Assembly: GCA_037349315.1 (NCBI GenBank) | Contig: JBAIAC010000008.1 | Span: 121,890,001 to 121,954,000 of the forward strand | DNA length: 64,000 bases | Direction: 5' to 3' | Origin: Chelydra serpentina | Lineage: Eukaryota > Chordata > Testudines > Chelydridae | In this document: positions 42,626-53,228 of the stretch, one piece after another | Layout of the letters: every line of letters begins with the position of its first letter | Position numbering within the stretch: position 1 is the stretch's first letter | The notes under the pieces: model-generated | The model's database searches: none | Told to the model about the DNA's origin: nothing | What the model saw: only the letters and a program-made list of their open reading frames with translations | Program-made: the position numbers and the translations under genes

Positions 42626-43967
42626 GAAGCTAATACTGTTAATAAAATTAGATAGGTTTATTTTATCACATTTTGTTGTAGTATATCAATCCTAGGTACT
42701 GAAGAGCAATTCCTCAGCATCTACTACTAATCTGCAGTAGTAACTGAAACACAGTTACTTATTAGGAACACAAGAAACAATAAAAATAACAAATCAGCAC
42801 TCTAAAATGATGTACTACCAATGCTATAGCTTGGAAAAAATACTGGCAAACACCATCGCTTTTTGGAAAGTTTGTTGTTAATTCCTACCTCCAGTTCAAA
42901 CATTGCAACTGATCCTGTCCCACAGAGTACACAGTCTGTTTAAATATAATTCATAAGTAAATACCATTGCTTCTGTCAGAATGCATGTGTTCTGGAAGTT
43001 TCCTAAAGGGCAAATTCTGTTAGATATTGTGAATCAATGCCTGCCAAGAAAATCATGACCACGAGCAGCTGTGCAGTGCGGAAGCTGGCTACTACATTTT
43101 GGCAATTCTTGAACCCACAGAGAGGTTACTCTGTGGGTCCTTTGCAAATGAAACCACAGAAGGGCATTCCAGCCACAGTGGGCCATGGTGCAGCCTAGAG
43201 GTCAGGGGATGTGGTCAGTATTATGTGCGTATGCCCCGACTCAGCAATGGCTCCTACTCACAACCCTGGTTTAAATTATTCATGTTTCTGTCAAAAATAA
43301 TCTATATACTGATGGCTGTCCATAATGAGCACCTCTAGGAGTAAAGAGTTATTGCAATGCATGTGCTTCAGTGGCACAGGTTCTATTAATATTAGCAGGA
43401 CTGTACAGCCTTCCACAAATAAATTGATGAGTACTTTACACCACACCCCCGAATCAGATTAATTAAAGTACACTTTCCTAATGGCATGTAGCATATACAT
43501 GATGTAATATAAAAAAAATCCAAATATAAAGAGTGGGCTAGACCTTGAAGACCTTACTGATAGAAAACTCCCATGGAGTTTAGTGGAAGTTTCACCTAAG
43601 TAGGCATGGCAATATTTACCCAGTATGGAAAAAAAAATCTTTTCCCCATCAAGTGAAGACAGATATTTTTTCAAGGGTGATATACAAAAATAAATAGGAT
43701 ATATTTTCTATGTCTGAATTAAGAGGAAAAACATAATCAGTCATGTGCTCACACATGGACAAGGTTTATGAAATTAATTTACATTTAGAAACTAAATGTG
43801 GGACCAAGGAAATACAAATTTGCTCAGATAATTATTACCATTTTAGTGCATATGTATCTTTATTGGCTGATACAGCAGTAAGTGATTCCTACAGCATAGT
43901 TTTAAAAATGAGTGCCTAAAGTGAGGATCCTAAGTCTGATCCTTTAAAGTATTATGCATAAGTAAAG

Positions 43968-44391
43968 GCTAAGATTTTGCTATGCATATTTTCAGTAAAA
44001 ATCACGGACAGGTCATGGGAATAATTCACGGAAGCCCCTGAATTTATCCATGACTTTTACTAAAAATATGCATTACAAAATGGGGAGCTGCGGGGTCCCC
44101 ACACTACACCTGGGGGCCCGTCTGGGAGCTGCAGGGCCCCCCCTCTGCCTGTGGCTCTGAGCTGCGGGGCACCGCTGCTGCCAGGAACTGGCACCCCTGC
44201 CGCCCACAGCAGCTGGGAGCTCCCAGGACAATCCCTTCCCTGCCTGCAGCAGCTGGGAGCTCGGGGCCTCGCAGTTCCCAGCACCATGGGCAATAGGGGG
44301 ACCCTGCAGCTCCCAGGCACTGCAGGCTCAAGTCATGTAGGTCTCTGGAAGTCACAGATTCCGTGACCTCCGTGACAAAATAGTAGCCCTG
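43968..44391. mobile_element. Probable DNA transposon relic
   Basis: The left end AAGGCTAAGATTTTG resembles the reverse complement of the right end CAAAATAGTAGCCCT. Sub-terminal blocks AAAAATCACGGACAGGTCAT and GTCACAGATTCCGTGACCTC are also related in inverse sense. Central part GC-rich with several CTGGGAGCT repeats. No exact target duplication could be fixed, so the borders are approximate. Confidence 0.5.
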
Positions 44392-44496
44392 TGCATCAGC
44401 TTAACTTTATGCTCAGGGTTCATTGGGACTACTGATATACTTTAAGGTAAAATGATTTTCAAAAGGGCTGAGAAGCCAACAGTTCCCATTGTCTTC

Positions 44497-45796
44497 TACT
44501 CCTGGGGGAATTCTGCACCAAAAATTAAAAATTCTGCACCAAAAAATTAAAAATTCTAAACATAGTATTTCAAAATCCTGCAAAATTCTGTATATTTTAT
44601 TTGTCAAATTAACACAATATAATCACACCAGCTTCAATTATTTTGGTAACTTATTTCAAAATACTTGTCAGCAAGTATGTCTGCAATAATACAGACAATG
44701 ACAAAGATTCAGGAAATGTTTTTTGTCAAATAAATTCCTTACTAGGCATATAAAAACAGATTTATATAATACAGAACCATGTTGTCCCCCTCCTCAGAAG
44801 CAGTACAAAGGCTTGGGGGAGTCAGGGGTAACAGAGGAGCTGAGGGAAAGGGAAGGAGCCTGTGAGTGAACCTGGTTGGTTGTGGGTGGGAGAAATATGA
44901 AACAGGTTTTTTGGGGAGGCAGGGAGGAATTGTTAGGGAGCCTCCCCCATGCAGACTCTGGCTGACCCCTGGCCTCTCTCATTCAGTCAGGCACATCTGC
45001 CCCTGTCCCCATGTGTCCCTGCATCCCCTCCTCCAATCCCCATGTATCCCTGCACCCCCCTGTCCCGTGTCTCTGTGCCCCCACTCAGGCACACCCCCTT
45101 CCCCCATGTGGCCCTGCACCTCCACTCAGCCATCTCCCTTCCCCTATGTAGCCCTGCACTTTCTCCCCCTGTCCCCCCACTCAGCCACCCTCTCCCCCAT
45201 GTGTCCCTGCATTCCCTCCCTCTGTCCCCATGTGGCCCTGCATCCCCTCCCCATCCCCATGTGTCCCTGTGCCCCCACTCAGCCACCTTGTCCCCCATGT
45301 GTCCCTGCATTCCCTCCCCTGTCCCCATATGGCCCTGCACTACTTCCCCCCTGTCCCCATGTCTCTGTGCCCCACTCAGTCACTCCCCTTCCCCCATAGG
45401 TCCCTTGAATCCCTCCCCCTGTTCCGATGTGGCTCTGCACCTCCACTCCCATTCAGCCCCTACCCCAGTGTGTCCTCCCGCAATAGCCCTTATGAACCCC
45501 AGTTTGTGACACCCCCCCACCCCAGCAGTCCCATGTGCCCCACGCTGTCTGTCTCCTCATATCCCCTGTCTCCTGACCTGGCCCCACTGGCACTGTGAAG
45601 AAGGAATCCTCTTCCCTATTGCAGCTGGGGGTTGCTTGGGAGTGGCTGCTCTGTTCTAGCGCCACAGCAGCCCCTGGTAGGCAGAAGGCAGAACTGCAGC
45701 AACTTTCTAGCAGAAGTTATTGTCTGTGGGGAAAAAAAATGTGCGCAGCACATGAATTATGTGCATGCGCAGCTGTGCAGAATTCCCCCAGGAGTA
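44497..45796. mobile_element. Non-autonomous DNA transposon with exact long TIRs
   Basis: The left end TACTCCTGGGGGAATTCTGC and the right end GCAGAATTCCCCCAGGAGTA are exact reverse complements, and the match extends two further bases inward. GTCTTC flanks both sides (44491-44496 and 45797-45802). The interior holds a C-rich minisatellite and no recognised transposase. Six matching flank bases do not settle the superfamily; hAT with a partly decayed 8-bp duplication is possible. Confidence 0.8.
44990..45480. repeat. Degenerate C-rich minisatellite
   Basis: Many variants of CCCCATGTGTCCCTGCA, CTCCCCCTGTCCCCATGTG and CCCCACTCAGCCAC follow one another with irregular spacing. This array creates several long open frames on both strands, which I judge to be artefacts. 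It lies inside the element at 44497-45796. Confidence 0.85.
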
Positions 45797-46001
45797 GTCT
45801 TCAGGCCACTTACAGAGGTGCCTAACTTTTGGTACCCATTTTTAACATCTTGGCCTACATTTCCACGGCAGCAAATACTCAGGAAAAGCCTGGTGGAAAC
45901 ATTTAAAAAGAAGAAAATGGTGAGAAAAGATTGCAAAACAGAGTACAAATGTTTACATATACTAATATAAAATTATATTATTTATATAGCAATAAATATA
46001 C

Positions 46002-46083
46002 CAATTGTTTCATGTCGTGCTCTCTCATTTGCCTCTTGAATCTTCTTATCATTGATTTGCGTATCCAAAGCATCCTTATCAAC
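46002..46083 (-). CDS. RIBC2: RIBC2 exon 2
   Basis: 82 nt. Acceptor TTGTAATAG, donor GTATAT. It enters in phase 0 after exon 1 and leaves in phase 1. The peptide is VDKDALDTQINDKKIQEANE followed by RARHETI. The D.ALD.QI.DKK..E pattern is the start of the RIB43A domain. The exon is too short to stand out as an open frame and was found by phase and motif. Confidence 0.92.
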
Positions 46084-46667
46084 CTATTACAATGAAAAAA
46101 TTTAAGTTCTGTAAAAATTATTTATTCTATTGAAAATATTTAAAGTGTGTTTACAGGCTTTAGTCCAACCTTGTATATTAAAATGTTCACTTGAGCCAGA
46201 AATGAATGTATTTGCCTTTCAAAATTATAATTCTAGACAACTGTGAAATGTTCTTGACAGTGAAATGGCTTTAATGGTAAATTACAGGCACTTTACTATT
46301 TAAAGTATGTGGCTGCAAAAAGAAAATCCAACAATAATATTTCTGTTTGTTCACTTCATTCTAATAGCAACAGGTACATTCTTATTCTGAAACAAAAGAA
46401 CATTACAAGGTTAGTTTGAGTTCCAATACATTAGACGAAATGTTTCTTCCACTGTAGTGGGCATTCCTACTTAATTTACTTATCTTTCATCCATTTACAT
46501 ATATTAAATCGTTGTAAAGGTTTTTGACATTCACATTATAAGAGTTATAATAGTTTTCAGTTGTAAAAAGTTTGTGCACTTCTGTAAAATGTACCATTTA
46601 GCCCCAAACATCTGTTGGAGGTGGAGGTAAGAGGGAATTTTCTGCCTTCACAGTGTGAAGCATGGTG

Positions 46668-46860
46668 TCTGGTGTTTTCAGCATGCAATTGTGGTTCTGT
46701 CCCTGACTCTTCCACAGATTTTCTGTGTGACCTTGGCCAAGTGACTTAATCTCTTTTTGTATCTATAAAGGTTGGATAATAATCCTTAATCATCTTGGTA
46801 AAGCACTTTTAGATCCTTGGATGAAAAATGCAAGGTATTAATTCTGTATTAGGATTAAGC
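46668..46860 (+). mobile_element. MIR (CORE-SINE)
   Basis: Contains GTGTGACCTTGGCCAAGTGA, CTTAATCTC, GGATAATAATCCTTAATCAT and AAAGCACTTTTAGAT in MIR order. Old, diverged copy. Confidence 0.75.
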
Positions 46861-47639
46861 AAGTGCCCTCAAAATAGATCACAGTAGAAAAGACATATGG
46901 TGTAATGCTGCCTAGGATTGCTGAATATGCTAATTAGGTTAAGAAACAAAGTCTGATCTTACAAAGTATGAAAGCAGCAGAGGTCCTAAAATATCTTCAA
47001 ATGATAAATAAAGTTCAAAACTATGCAGTACTGGATTCTAAATATAAACTAAGTTATGAGGAAATATTTGGTTAATAAAGTTCTTCACAATTTCAGTAAC
47101 AAGTTAAGGAAAAATTAAACATGCTTCCTTTGGTAGATTCTAGGCACAAAATGGACAAATAAAAGGCTGGACAGATTATACAAATGTTGAACTATTGTAC
47201 CAGCTATATACCTTCTCTGAACAGTTTTCTCTTGTCCAGAAAATACCCAGAAAAGAACTGCTCCAAATCACACAGATCTTTAGTACTTGTCTGAATAGTT
47301 CAGAATCCCAACCTGAACGCATCTGAAATGCTAGTTATTCCACTAACTGCACGCCACGATATCAATAGCATTGCAGTGGTGAATTATTTGCTATGCTGAG
47401 GCATCCAACTGGTTTTTCTAATCTGTTTTTATAATAATCTTTCTTTATTTGTAATTTTACACCTTATTTGTACATATACATACTGTATATATGTTAATTC
47501 ATATTCATTTTTGATTTGGTTGTGTATGTGCATTCTTTTCAGAAATTCCTGATGCTGAGAATGAGCTCTAAATTAAATTAGCTCTTCTATAAATGAAAAA
47601 AGCTAAATATCTCAGAGCATGTTTACAAAGACTGGTGAA

Positions 47640-47785
47640 CATAATTAATCCCATATTGCAGATGAGGTAAGGTGTGCATAAAGAGGGAAAGTGATTTACC
47701 TAAGATCACACAATAAGTTAATGGCAGTTAAGACTAGAAATAAGGTCTCCTGACTCCCATTCCCATGCCAGTGAATCACTCTGTA
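47640..47785 (-). mobile_element. MIR (CORE-SINE), reverse copy
   Basis: Contains GATGAGGTAAGGTGTGCATA, AGTGATTTACCTAAGATCAC and AAGGTCTCCTGACTCCCATT, which match MIR in reverse orientation. Confidence 0.65.
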
Positions 47786-48424
47786 CACTCCCTGCCCTTT
47801 TTGATTCAGTCTCTTTTCCAATGTTTGTGGGGTGTTCAGAAGTCAGATACTGGCTTGCTTCAAACTTCTTCAGAAGTGGCAGCTAAACAGAACGGATAAT
47901 ATTAAAATCTATGCCCATATGTAGTATGCAAGCACTTTAAAAATGTGACTGGAAGCACAAATATACTGTATATTTTGTAGGCTTGCAGGATCTTTCTACT
48001 TTGTGCTATGCTTAATTTCAGGGCACTCCGAATGTTATCTTTCATATGTTGAATACATTACACTATTTTAATTTAACAAAACCATCTATAGAATCCTTTG
48101 TTAGGTTTATCTTTCATTTCTTATGTTTGTCTCTCCTTCAAATTGATTCAACATACTAGTGCAAAAGTCCTTGGGCCAGATCCTCAGATGGTATAGATCA
48201 GTATAGTTCCATTAAGTGGAGATAATGAGATTTACATCAGCTGAAGATTTATCCCTTTGAGTTCAACTTTTAAAATCATGTGGTAGACACATATGTCATG
48301 ACAAAAGCCAAATGATGAATGTCCCTGTGCAAGAAATGGTCTTCAGTTGTCTAGTTACTGCCCTGTGTGGGCAGACTGTCGGACAATTGCCAAGTACATG
48401 ATTTCTTGCACCCTCCTCAGAAGC

Positions 48425-48500
48425 ATCTATCACTGGCCACTACTGGTGACAGGATACTGGATCAGATGGACCACTGGTCCATCTTATTCCCTTGTAACTA
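48425..48500 (+). mobile_element. CR1-like LINE 3' fragment
   Basis: TCACTGGCCACTACTGGTGA, GGATACTGGATCAGATGGAC and CACTGGTCCATC match in inverse sense the fragment at 4925-5045. Non-coding tail only. Confidence 0.5.
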
Positions 48501-48772
48501 AGGTGGCTGTGGCATAAAGGTCCCAGGCATAAATCCAAGGATTTATTGAAAACCCGGGTGAAATTATCCTTCCAATGACTCATGGATAGTAAAAAAATTT
48601 AACCCTAACACTCTATGGATCAAATTCAGACCAGTCATAAACAGGGCTAATCCACTGAAGTCAGTGTACTGAACGAGATGTCACCAATTCTGAATCTAGT
48701 TTTATGTGATACTAATATAAAATTGTTCATACATTAATAACACTGAAGGTTATATATTCTAATATCTATAGT

Positions 48773-49447
48773 TAGGGCCCTACCAATTTAACAGCCGTGA
48801 AAAACGCGTCACAGACCGTGAAATAAGCCCTTCAATGTGAAATCCCATCTCCCCTTGTTCCTAGGAGTGCCCCAGCAAAGGGGGCTCCTAGCTCCAGCTG
48901 GGCTGGGGAGGGACAGGACTTGTCCATTTCCTGCACAGCTGCTCGGGGGATGGGGGGAGGAAAAGAGACCAGACCCACCTCCGGGTGCCTCCCCCTGCTG
49001 CAGGACGCTCTGGGACTGGGCAGCAGCCCAGAGGCTCCTGCAGTTGGAGGAGACTTGTAGAGTTGGGTCCCATCTTCCCTGTGCTGCTGGGAGCGTCCCA
49101 GCAAAGGGGGCTCCTAGCTCCGGCTGGCCTGGGGAGGAACAGGACTTGTCCATGCCCTGCACAGCTGCTTGGGGTGGTAGGGGAGGGAGATCAGACCCAC
49201 CTCCACCTCCAGGAACCTCCTGAGGTTGCAGGAAGCTCTGCGATTGCTGCCTTCAGAGTCCAGCCTTCAGAGCACAGAAGTGAGGGTGGCAATCCCATAA
49301 CCCCCTACAACAGGTTTGTAATCCCCACCTCCCACAATCCCCTTTTGGGTTGGGACCCTCAGGGTTACAACACCGTGAAACTTAGCAATTTTCAAATCTT
49401 ATGGCTGTGAAATTGACCATAATGAACCCTGAATTTGGAAGGAACCT
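48773..49447. repeat. Unclassified repeat with 226-bp internal tandem duplication
   Basis: A block starting CCCAGCAAAGGGGGCTCCTA occurs at 48871 and again at 49097, and both copies continue through AGGACTTGTCCAT and CTGCACAGCTGCT. Outer parts (GGGCCCTACCAATTTAACAG and TGGCTGTGAAATTGACCATA) are loosely inverted, hinting at a DNA transposon. Several overlapping open frames here reflect the GC-rich duplication and are not genes. Confidence 0.6.
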
Positions 49448-50069
49448 ACCTATAGCACATCTGAGGCTTTCAAAGGACTATAAGCATAATTTAAACCTCA
49501 TTGCACCTCTGTAAGTTAGTGAAGGCCCCCACCCCGCAAAAAACAAACTGGAAGAGACAGATATATAATGGGTCTGATTCTCAGTAGTCAGTACATTGTG
49601 CAGTTATTTACAGCAGTGTTGCTACCACTCTGATTTGGTAGTGTCTTACGTCCACCTTCCACTTGCTCTGCAATGGTGTAAATGGCTACTTAAGGTGCAG
49701 GGCAGTGGGAAATCAAGCCCTATAGACATAAAGGTATGTTTGCCATACGCGGCTCCAGCAGCTCCCCACTACCTCCCCCCGCTGTACAGCCTTTCACTGA
49801 CACAAGTAGAGTAGCTACATAGCTACACATCACAATGTGGACACTGCCTGTTTGTCACTGTGGCGTGTAGCTAAATACACCCAACATGCCAGCGCAAGTG
49901 GTGTGAGTTAGTGTAAACACAGCCTAAATATATACCCACACAGGGCCTGATCCGGTTTCCACTAAAGAACGCTGAAGTTTTGTCCTTGGTTTCAATGGAA
50001 GCAGGCTGGGTTACACATCATGTAAGAACTGCAGAGGTAATCTTCCAGCACTTCTACATGTGAGACCAC

Positions 50070-50145
50070 CCAGCATGCCTCGGTGCTTCCCCGTCTACTA
50101 ATGGGGCTAAAGACACTCAACTTTGGAAAGTGCTTTGAGACCCCA
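50070..50145 (+). mobile_element. MIR-like fragment
   Basis: Contains TGCTTCCCCGTCTACTAATG and TTTGGAAAGTGCTTTGAGA, the 3' half of MIR-type SINEs. Short and diverged. Confidence 0.45.
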
Positions 50146-50412
50146 GGACAACCCCCCCCACACACACACACTGTCACTCCTGGGTATTATTGTTCCCTGG
50201 AGGAAACCACGTTTCCAGGTACTACTTGTGGCCCGCCCTTGAGTCCCGATGTATGATCGTTAATGTAATCGCTCCCCATTGAAGTCGGCACCCGACGGCC
50301 CCGTGGGGGGGTTGTTTGGGCCAGCCCGCCCCTAGACTGCACCACGAGGCGGCACCCCCGCCCCGCTCCCCTGGAAGGCGCGTCCCGCGGGCTGTCCCCG
50401 CCGCCCGCTTAC

Positions 50413-50529
50413 CCCGATGGTCCTGACTCGGGCGTTGAAGATGCGGCTCTGCCGGTGCAGCTCCCCGTGCCGCCTCCGCTCCAGCGCGGCCGCCTCGGCC
50501 AGGTCCCGCTGCAGCCCCAGCTTGCGCAT
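50413..50529 (-). CDS. RIBC2: RIBC2 exon 1 with start codon
   Basis: RIBC2 is a RIB43A-domain coiled-coil protein. The family lines the inside of ciliary doublet microtubules, at the protofilament ribbon of the A-tubule, and so belongs to motile cilia and sperm flagella. Exon 1 has 39 codons from ATG at 50529-50527. The peptide MRKLGLQRDLAEAAALERRR leads to HGELHRQSRIFNARVRTIG and a GTAAGC donor, phase 0. R.SRIFN.R.RTIG is the conserved beginning of the family. The six placed exons give 1058 nt (about 352 codons), 25-30 short of the usual length. A longer open frame on this strand (50920-50222) is in a different frame and is an effect of high GC. The gene is divergent from SMC1B, as in mammals. 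Confidence 0.95.
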
Positions 50530-50660
50530 GGTGCCCCGGGGGGGGCCGGGACGAGCTCCCGCCAAGGCCGAACAACGACGATCTCCCGGGGGCCCCTAGT
50601 CCCCACCCCGGCGCCGAGCACGAACCTGCACCGCCCCGCCGGGCGATGTCAACAGAGCGG

Positions 50661-50674
50661 GTTGCTAAGGGAAC
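50661..50674. promoter_or_regulatory. RFX X-box
   Basis: GTTGCTAAGGGAAC fits the X-box pattern GTHNYY-(AA)-RRNAAC at every position. It lies 132 bp upstream of the RIBC2 start codon, the usual place in ciliary genes controlled by RFX factors. Confidence 0.75.
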
Positions 50675-50754
50675 GAGCCCCCTCCCGCACGATTTCCGCG
50701 GTCGGGTCCCTCCCCCGCCTGGCTCCTCCTCCCTGGTCTCGCGCCCCTCAGAAA

Positions 50755-50764
50755 TCTCGCGAGA
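50755..50764. promoter_or_regulatory. TCTCGCGAGA element (BANP/ZBTB33-type)
   Basis: Perfect 10-bp palindrome. This motif marks strong CpG-island promoters, often bidirectional, and is bound by BANP and reported for ZBTB33. It is placed near the middle of the intergenic interval. Confidence 0.75.
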
Positions 50765-50774
50765 CAAGCCATCC

Positions 50775-50787
50775 TTTCCCGCGGGAA
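50775..50787. promoter_or_regulatory. E2F-type palindrome
   Basis: TTTCCCGC at 50775-50782 matches the E2F consensus, and TTCCCGCGGGAA (50776-50787) is a 12-bp perfect palindrome. E2F6 is known to repress SMC1B in somatic mammalian cells, so the site is a candidate for germline restriction. Confidence 0.65.
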
Positions 50788-51014
50788 CTAGCACGAGGCG
50801 CTTCGCCTCGGTGTCTCGGGCTGCGCTCCCGCTTTGGTGACGCCGCGGGTTGCCTGAGGGAGGCGCGCGGCGCGGAAGCTGTGCGTGCCACCCGCCCACC
50901 CCCTGCGCGTGCACACACACACGCGTAACCCAATTACCAAGGGGAGGGGAGTTTCGGACCTTAACGGCCGCCCGGCCCCGCGTGGGTCCCCGCTCCCCCC
51001 ACCCCGCCGCGGGG

Positions 51015-51123
51015 ATGGGTTACCTGAAGCTGCTGCTGCTGGAGAACTTCAAGTCTTGGCGGGGGCAGCAGAGCATCGGCCCCTTCATGAGATTCAACTG
51101 CATCATCGGGCCCAATGGATCAG
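51015..51123 (+). CDS. SMC1B: SMC1B exon 1 with start codon and Walker A start
   Basis: SMC1B is the meiosis-specific SMC1 subunit of cohesin. It pairs with SMC3 and with REC8 or RAD21L and STAG3, holds sister chromatids together and organises the axes of meiotic chromosomes. Exon 1 has 36 codons plus one base and starts [20 protein letters not shown]. The Walker A motif GPNGSGKS (residues 32-39) is split between exon 1 and exon 2, as is usual for SMC1 genes. The donor GTAGGG follows in phase 1. The start Met fits the family N-terminus. Six exons (1113 nt, 371 codons) are in the window; the family protein is about 1230 residues, so the hinge, second coiled coil and C-terminal ATPase half lie to the right. 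SMC1B rather than SMC1A is inferred from linkage to RIBC2 and divergence from the very conserved SMC1A. Confidence 0.96.
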
Positions 51124-53228
51124 GTAGGGGCAGGGCAGGCCACAGCCCACTGGGCTCCGGGGCTTTGGCGGGCCGGGCCCAGCCTGAGGGTAGGACAGCT
51201 ACTGCACCCTGGGGGTAGCGACTCCCCTCCTGGCCAGACCCGATTGGGGGGGGGGGGTGGAACTGCCCTGATCCCACTGACAAAATGCTAACTACCCCGC
51301 TGGAACCGCAGCGTCGCAAACCCCAGCGCTTGGGTCCTGAAGCCAGGGATGGGCTGAAGAGGCCCAGCCCCAGGGTCTGCCCAGCCCCAGGGTCTCTACC
51401 CAGCTGGTTTTAGCGATGTAGCCTGAGCTCCCAAAGCTGGAGTTCATCACACTTCCTGCCGCCTGCTGTGTTGTCATCCGTAAGACCGGCCTGGTCTGGC
51501 TGCGTGGTGGTGTCAGGCAGCCCAGGGCGTGTCCCCTCTAGAAGAAAGGGCCAAGTCAGGGCCTTGTCTTCACTGATGACAGGTGTGTGTTTACCTCGAG
51601 GTGACTAACATGTGCAAGCTCTCCTGTCAAATCCTAGTGCAGGCAAGGCTTTACCAGCCCCTAGACTAAGTGGTGGGGTCAATCCAGGCTTGGAGTGCTG
51701 ATCTTACTTGCTACCTCAGGGCAAACACAACAAGGACCTTGTCTCCACTGGGGGTTTTACCACAAGATAATGATTTGTGGTTGGTGGTCTCACTGGGGGA
51801 AAGCAAAAGAAAACATTTCAAAGCAGCGAAGACAAAGCCTAAGGTAGTTATCACTGAACCCAGCCTGAACTCTACCACTTTTTCCACTCAACACAAAACA
51901 CCTTACTTACAGTGATGCAAATTTCCCTAATTTTAATAATAATAATGTAGACAGTGCAATGTAGACATGGCCTTATAAATCCTCTCCAGTTGGCGCTGTT
52001 GGGAATCACAGCATGGACCAAGCCCTGATAGCTGGATCTGTTCTTGTTTTGATCACTTTTGGAGCAAGTTTAACTAAAATGACAGTAAATACATGGCCAT
52101 GCATTGTTTTGCATCATCTACCACAGCTCAACTAATGGGAGGGTTTTTTTTCATAAACTTGTATAGAAAAAGCAGTAGACGCTATAACTGTCTTATCCAA
52201 CTAGGGAGAGAGTTGTTCAGTGGTTACCTCAGGGGCCTGGGATTTGGGACATTTGGGTTCAGTTTCCAGCTCTGCCATTGACTTATTCGGATCTAGGTTA
52301 AGTAACTTCATCCCTCTTTGCCTTAGTTTCCACATTTAAGCTCTCTGAGAAATGCAAAATAGTATGGGTTAATATATTTTTCATTGCTTTAATTTAACTT
52401 TTGTCTGTTAGTGGATCATTCCTACCCTGTCCCCCACTGTTTCTAATGTTCAAAATATTGAATGAAGTTTTTCAGATACTCATCCAGTTAAATCATCTCA
52501 AGTTACATGAATCAATAGCCATAAGAAACTCTGATACTGTGTAATTCCCAACATTCAGTTCAAGAATGTTCTTATTTTTTCCCCTCTTCCGCTATTTTGG
52601 GGGGGAGGGCAAGAGAAAGAAAGATACAGTGTAATGTTGAAGAAGTGGGAGACCAGAAAAATTTGGGTGCTATCAGGAATGACCGATAAGAGAAAGGGGA
52701 GAAAAGTTTTGGTGGAAAGATAATGTGCTAAGTATTAGAAATATTAGCAGAAACATTATTCATAATAGTGTAAGGAAATATGAAGAAGACATTCTTTGGA
52801 ATTCAAGAATCTGTAAGAAAGAGTTCTAAATGCATTATGGAATATTTTGGTAACACTGTCAATGACCGTAGTATGTAGGAAGCAAGTGATATTGTCAGGC
52901 AAACTGAAGTAAAGGGGGGGAAATAGACATACTTAGATAAAGGGTGTATAGACCTGGATGTGTTATAAACTAAGTATGGAACTGAGTGGTGAAACACTTA
53001 ATCTGTTGCAGCCATTGATGCTAGCTGTTGGTTATAAATTACTTTAAAACATGTAAACCTCTTCTAAAATTTTATTTTAAATGGATATTTCTTAAATGCA
53101 TACATAGGTTCTGGAAGACAACAAAACTGAGATCGAAATAAAAGATTAGAAATAAGTAGTGAGCTAAGTATGTTCATACCTAGCCAACTCTAAAAAATTA
53201 AAAGTGAATGTTTTTGCTCATTTTAAAG
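51124..53228 (+). other. SMC1B: SMC1B intron 1
   Basis: GT-AG intron. About 51545-51995 resembles a degraded MITE (GGGCCTTGTCTTCACT at left, CAATGTAGACATGGCCTTA at right). About 52190-52345 is a MIR-like copy (CCAGCTCTGCCATTGACTTA, TTTGCCTTAGTTTCCAC). The rest is AT-rich and unrecognised. A run of 15 G lies near 51245. Confidence 0.7.
52190..52345 (+). mobile_element. MIR-like SINE
   Basis: TTCAGTGGTTACCTCAGGGG, CCAGCTCTGCCATTGACTT and CTTCATCCCTCTTTGCCTTA follow the order of MIR elements. Diverged. Confidence 0.6.

Larger units (their letters stand above)
42202..46001 (-). other. RIBC2: RIBC2 intron 2
   Basis: GT-AG intron. Contains a CR1 3' end (42520-42625), an AT-rich stretch without recognised content (42626-43960), a TIR-bearing repeat (43968-44391) and a 1.3-kb transposon-like element (44497-45796). 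Confidence 0.8.
46084..50412 (-). other. RIBC2: RIBC2 intron 1
   Basis: GT-AG intron of 4.3 kb. It holds MIR copies (46668-46860 and 47640-47785), a CR1-like tail (about 48425-48500), a repeat with an internal duplication (48773-49447) and a MIR-like piece near the promoter (about 50070-50145). The rest is AT-rich and unrecognised. Confidence 0.75.
50530..51014. promoter_or_regulatory. Bidirectional RIBC2/SMC1B promoter
   Basis: 485 bp between the start codons of RIBC2 (minus) and SMC1B (plus). Within it are an RFX X-box, a TCTCGCGAGA element, an E2F-type palindrome and a CCAAT word (50930-50934, plus). Such a short interval between head-to-head genes implies shared control. Both genes are expressed in germ cells; RIBC2 also in multiciliated cells. 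Transcription start sites cannot be placed from sequence alone. Confidence 0.85.
50220..51240. promoter_or_regulatory. CpG-rich island over divergent start sites
   Basis: GC content and CpG frequency rise sharply compared with the AT-rich introns on both sides. The island covers the first exons of RIBC2 and SMC1B and the interval between them. No TATA box was seen close to either start. Confidence 0.85.

Noticed and set aside
44866..45598. Overlapping open frames of 117-186 codons on both strands
   Set aside because: Produced by the C-rich minisatellite. Peptides are simple Pro/His/Ser or Gly/Asp repeats without a domain.
48832..49410. Overlapping frames of 90-141 codons in RIBC2 intron 1
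   Set aside because: They follow the 226-bp GC-rich duplication on both strands and have no recognisable domain.
50222..50920. 232-codon open frame on minus over the promoter
   Set aside because: It overlaps RIBC2 exon 1 in another frame and runs across the CpG island. The composition (Arg/Pro/Gly-rich) is what GC-rich sequence gives by chance.
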